Source of the DNA: Bacillota bacterium
Lineage (GTDB): Bacteria > Bacillota > Clostridia > Acetivibrionales > DSM-1351
DNA length: 17,164 nucleotides
Assembly: GCA_023431385.1 (NCBI GenBank)
Contig: JAEYWA010000140.1
Location: 1-17,164 of the forward strand
Direction of reading: 5' to 3'
Below the pieces are notes generated by a model. That model saw only the letters and a program-made list of their open reading frames with translations. It was not told where the DNA came from and ran no database searches. The translations under genes and the position numbers were made by a program. This document shows, in pieces, positions 14,938 through 17,164 of the stretch (within the stretch, counting starts at the first letter, position 1; each line of letters begins with the position of its first letter).

Positions 14938-14962
14938 TACGCGTTCTGCGCGTAGATGGGGG
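14938..14962 (+). promoter_or_regulatory. Hairpin just 5' of the E1-like gene ribosome binding site
   Basis: TACGCG (14938-14943) and CGCGTA (14949-14954) form a perfect 6-bp stem with loop TTCTG, three bases before GGGGG (14958-14962). That site selects ATG 14968 over ATG 14956. The sequence matches the element before cysA. Confidence 0.45.
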
Positions 14963-14967
14963 TTAAT

Positions 14968-15783
14968 ATGAGTTTTTCCAATGAACAGCTTGAAAGATAT
15001 TCAAGACATATTATTTTAAAGGAAGTAGGAGTTAAGGGGCAGAAAAAGCTTCTTAACTCAAAGGTACTTATTATTGGAACAGGAGGCCTTGGTGCACCGG
15101 CAGCAATGTTCCTGGCAGCAGCAGGTGTAGGCACAATTGGACTTGTTGACTTTGATGCTGTTGAACTATCAAACCTGCAAAGGCAGATAATACACCTGAC
15201 CAAGGATGTTGGTAAGCCAAAGGTCATTTCGGGTAAGGAAACCATTAACGAAATGAATCCTGACGTGGAGGTGGCAGTATACAAGGAATGGGTAAGCTCA
15301 TCCAATATAAAAGACATAATCAACGATAAAAATTATGATTTTATTATTGATGGCACTGACAATTTTCCTGCAAAATTTTTAATTAATGATGCATGTGTCC
15401 TTACCCAAAAGCCGTTTTCACATGCAGGCATCATAAGATTTCAGGGTCAGACCATGACGTATGTTCCGGGACAGGGGCCTTGCTACAGATGTGTATTTAA
15501 GAATCCTCCGCCTCCTGATGCTGTACCAACCTGCAAGCAGGCCGGTGTTCTTGGCGTAATGGGAGGGATTATCGGAACCGTACAGGCTACAGAAGCAATA
15601 AAGTATGCCCTCGGAGTTGGAGAATTGCTCACCGGTAAGCTGTTAACCTATGATTCCCTTAAGATGGAATTCAGAAAAATAAACTTGCCAAGTAATAAGA
15701 ATTGTCAGGTTTGCGGTGAAAATCCATCTATTAAAACACTTATTGATTACGAACAGGCTTTATGTGAATTAAAGCATATTTAA
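14968..15783 (+). CDS. hcyF: ThiF/MoeB-like E1 adenylyltransferase, HcyF-type
   Basis: This 271-residue enzyme adenylates the C-terminal glycine of a ubiquitin-like sulfur carrier so that sulfide can form a thiocarboxylate. ATG 14968 lies five bases after GGGGG. Motifs: RYSRHIILKEVG (N-terminal family mark), nucleotide loop GTGGLG (37-42), VDFDAVELSNLQRQ (Asp61, Asp63, Gln71, Arg72), DGTDNFPAKFLINDAC, zinc cysteine pairs CYRC (172, 175) and CQVC (246, 249), and the conserved PTCKQAGVLG with Cys189. No rhodanese domain follows, so sulfur probably comes from sulfide or a separate donor. It lies 120 bp after the carrier gene; the gap holds a weak TATAAT (14912-14917) without a good -35. ThiF or MoeB could be the name by homology alone. 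Confidence 0.87.
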   Translation: MSFSNEQLERYSRHIILKEVGVKGQKKLLNSKVLIIGTGGLGAPAAMFLAAAGVGTIGLVDFDAVELSNLQRQIIHLTKDVGKPKVISGKETINEMNPDVEVAVYKEWVSSSNIKDIINDKNYDFIIDGTDNFPAKFLINDACVLTQKPFSHAGIIRFQGQTMTYVPGQGPCYRCVFKNPPPPDAVPTCKQAGVLGVMGGIIGTVQATEAIKYALGVGELLTGKLLTYDSLKMEFRKINLPSNKNCQVCGENPSIKTLIDYEQALCELKHI

Positions 15784-15955
15784 TAAGTATTTTGATAAAA
15801 ATTCAACTAATCAAGACAGCTAATGAAGTAAAATATTTATGGTAAAAAGTAAATTTTATCAATGTTAAGGTTAAGGGAATTGTGCTACTATAAAACAAAT
15901 AAACCAGTGCTGGTGAATATCCTTGTGTTCTCAATATGGAAGGTAGGTGCTATAA

Positions 15956-16372
15956 TTGATTGTAATTAATCAAAAACAATATAATGAAATTTTGGAGCAT
16001 TCCATTAAGGCTATTCCAAATGAAGCATGCGGTCTACTGGGAGGCATTATTGAAAATAATGTCAAATACGTCAAAAGGATATATCTGCTTACAAATACGG
16101 ATTATAGCCCTGAGCATTTTTCGATGGATCCGAAAGAACAGTTTACCGCTGTCAAGGATATGAGAAGTAACGGCTGGGGAATGCTGGGGAACTTTCACAG
16201 CCACCCGGCATCACCCTCAAGACCTTCGGAGGAAGACAAAAGACTTGCTTTTGACGCTGAAGCAAGCTATTTCATCATATCTTTATTGGATGATAAGAAT
16301 ATTGTATTAAAAAGCTTTAATATTATAAAAAATGAGGTCAGTGAGGAAAAACTTATAATAGAAGGTAAATAG
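15956..16372 (+). CDS. hcyD: JAMM/MPN metalloprotease, HcyD/Mec+-type
   Basis: This 138-residue zinc metalloprotease is related to Mec+ and HcyD, which cleave after the diglycine of sulfur carriers. The start is TTG 15956: it is the first possible codon after an in-frame TAA (15953-15955) and sits 7 bases after AGGT in GGTAGGTG; the next in-frame ATG is far inside the domain. The JAMM motif is complete: Glu23 in NEACGLLGG, then HSHPASPSRPSEED with zinc ligands His81, His83, Asp94 and Ser91. Its likely substrate is the sulfur carrier at 14626, which carries a six-residue tail beyond GGG. This rests on gene order and on the known Wolinella system. The 172-bp gap upstream has no clear promoter. 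Confidence 0.87.
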   Translation: MIVINQKQYNEILEHSIKAIPNEACGLLGGIIENNVKYVKRIYLLTNTDYSPEHFSMDPKEQFTAVKDMRSNGWGMLGNFHSHPASPSRPSEEDKRLAFDAEASYFIISLLDDKNIVLKSFNIIKNEVSEEKLIIEGK

Positions 16373-16460
16373 AGGCTTTTGCATAGCTGGGCGCAATCAA
16401 TGTGTAATTTTATTACCAAGATATATCCAGGCTCTTTTTACCGGAAATGGAGAAAAGAAT

Positions 16461-17164
16461 ATGGCACAGGTAGATTATAAGGAACTGAAAAAAGGCGGTT
16501 TTATGCGCCAGAAACAGAAAGACAACTTTTCTTTAAGACTTGGGATTATAGGGGGACAGATACAGGCCGACCAATTGCTTAAGGTTCATGAAATAGCAAA
16601 GAAATATGGTCACGGGTATGTACATATGACTTCAAGACAAAGTATAGAAATCCCTTTCATTAAGCTTGAGGATGTGGAGGCTGTAAAGGCCGAGCTTGCA
16701 GAAGCTAATTTGCAGCCTGGTGTCTGCGGACCAAGGGTAAGGACCATAACAGCCTGTCAAGGCAGTGAAGTATGTCCAAATGGTATTATAGACTCAACAA
16801 AGCTGGCTTATGAATTTGACAAACGCTACCACGGCAAGGAACTCCCTCATAAGTTTAAATTCGGGATTACAGCATGCTGCAATAACTGTCTGAAAGCCGA
16901 AGAAAACGATCTCGGTGTAAAAGGCGGAGAAAAGGTTGAGTGGAAAGAAAATAGCTGTACCTTCTGCGGTTTATGTGAAGTAGTCTGCCGTGAGAAGGCA
17001 ATAACCGTCGATAAGACAGACAAAAAGCTTATATTTAATGAAGAAGCCTGCAACTATTGCGGGAGATGTGTAAGAGCCTGTCCAACAGAGGCATGGGAAG
17101 GCAAGAGCGGATTTATAATTTACTTCGGAGGATTGTTTGGTAACAGGATAGCAATAGGTAAGAA
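16461..17164 (+). CDS. Siroheme [4Fe-4S] sulfite reductase with inserted ferredoxin domain (3' end outside window)
   Basis: Partial: ATG 16461 follows GGAG (16449-16452), and 234 codons are visible before the window ends. The enzyme reduces sulfite to sulfide. It begins with a ferredoxin-like half-domain (GYVHMTSRQSIEIPFI, about residues 52-67). The siroheme/4Fe-4S motif follows: TACQGSEVC (Cys99, Cys105) and TACCNNC (Cys139, Cys143). An inserted bacterial ferredoxin comes next: CTFCGLCEVVC (166-176) and CNYCGRCVRAC (197-207), two [4Fe-4S] sites. This arrangement matches AsrC/dissimilatory-like small sulfite reductases rather than CysI, so electrons probably arrive via ferredoxin. It follows the JAMM gene by 88 bp, with a small GTAAT/ATTAC hairpin (16404-16416) in between. 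It is likely the last step feeding sulfide to the carrier system. Confidence 0.87.
   Translation, partial: MAQVDYKELKKGGFMRQKQKDNFSLRLGIIGGQIQADQLLKVHEIAKKYGHGYVHMTSRQSIEIPFIKLEDVEAVKAELAEANLQPGVCGPRVRTITACQGSEVCPNGIIDSTKLAYEFDKRYHGKELPHKFKFGITACCNNCLKAEENDLGVKGGEKVEWKENSCTFCGLCEVVCREKAITVDKTDKKLIFNEEACNYCGRCVRACPTEAWEGKSGFIIYFGGLFGNRIAIGK

Noticed and set aside
14848..14967. Internal promoter between the carrier and E1-like genes (TATAAT at 14912-14917)
   Set aside because: No acceptable -35 at 16-18 bp; in AT-rich DNA a lone TATAAT is expected by chance.
1..17164. Insertion sequences, CRISPR arrays, tRNA or rRNA genes
   Set aside because: No transposase frames, spaced identical repeats or RNA-gene signatures were found on either strand.

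Overview
The window reads as a chromosomal sulfur-assimilation region of an anaerobic, low-GC Firmicute, most likely a Clostridium/Ruminiclostridium-type organism. The reasons are AT-rich intergenic DNA, strong AGGAGG-type ribosome binding sites, a consensus sigma-A promoter, lipobox-type binding proteins and a ferredoxin-rich siroheme reductase. The organism assignment is inference. All supported genes lie on the + strand and no mobile element, tRNA, rRNA or CRISPR array is visible.

Region 1 (1-5436) starts inside metY (O-acetylhomoserine sulfhydrylase, C-terminal 128 residues). It continues with a sulfonate/nitrate/taurine-class ABC importer (binding lipoprotein, permease with an extra N-terminal membrane segment, ATPase). 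Next come a TauE/SafE-DsbD-like membrane protein fused to a C-terminal cupredoxin domain, and a small exported protein with an internal duplication and a four-cysteine insert. A perfect 12-bp terminator hairpin followed by a T tract closes this unit. No desulfonation enzyme is present.

Region 2 (5437-17164) has a near-perfect promoter (TTGACA, 17 bp, TAATAT) overlapped by inverted repeats that could be operators. It is followed by what looks like one long operon: sulfate-binding lipoprotein, cysT, cysW and cysA (sulfate import); a ROK-fold regulator; cysH (APS reductase); cysD and cysN (ATP sulfurylase); a ThiS-like sulfur carrier; a ThiF/MoeB-like E1 enzyme; a JAMM metalloprotease; and the start of a siroheme [4Fe-4S] sulfite reductase that runs off the window.

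The inferred flow is sulfate import, ATP sulfurylase to APS, APS reductase to sulfite, and sulfite reductase to sulfide. Sulfide is then loaded as a thiocarboxylate on the ThiS-like carrier (activated by the E1 protein, after the JAMM protease trims its tail), and MetY transfers the sulfur to O-acetylhomoserine to make homocysteine. This matches the HcyS/HcyF/HcyD/MetY logic described for Wolinella succinogenes. The main oddities are a six-residue tail after the carrier GGG, a P-loop-less APS-kinase-like domain on CysN, a ROK regulator that has lost its sugar and ATP signatures, and small hairpins placed directly 5' of the ribosome binding sites of many of the genes.
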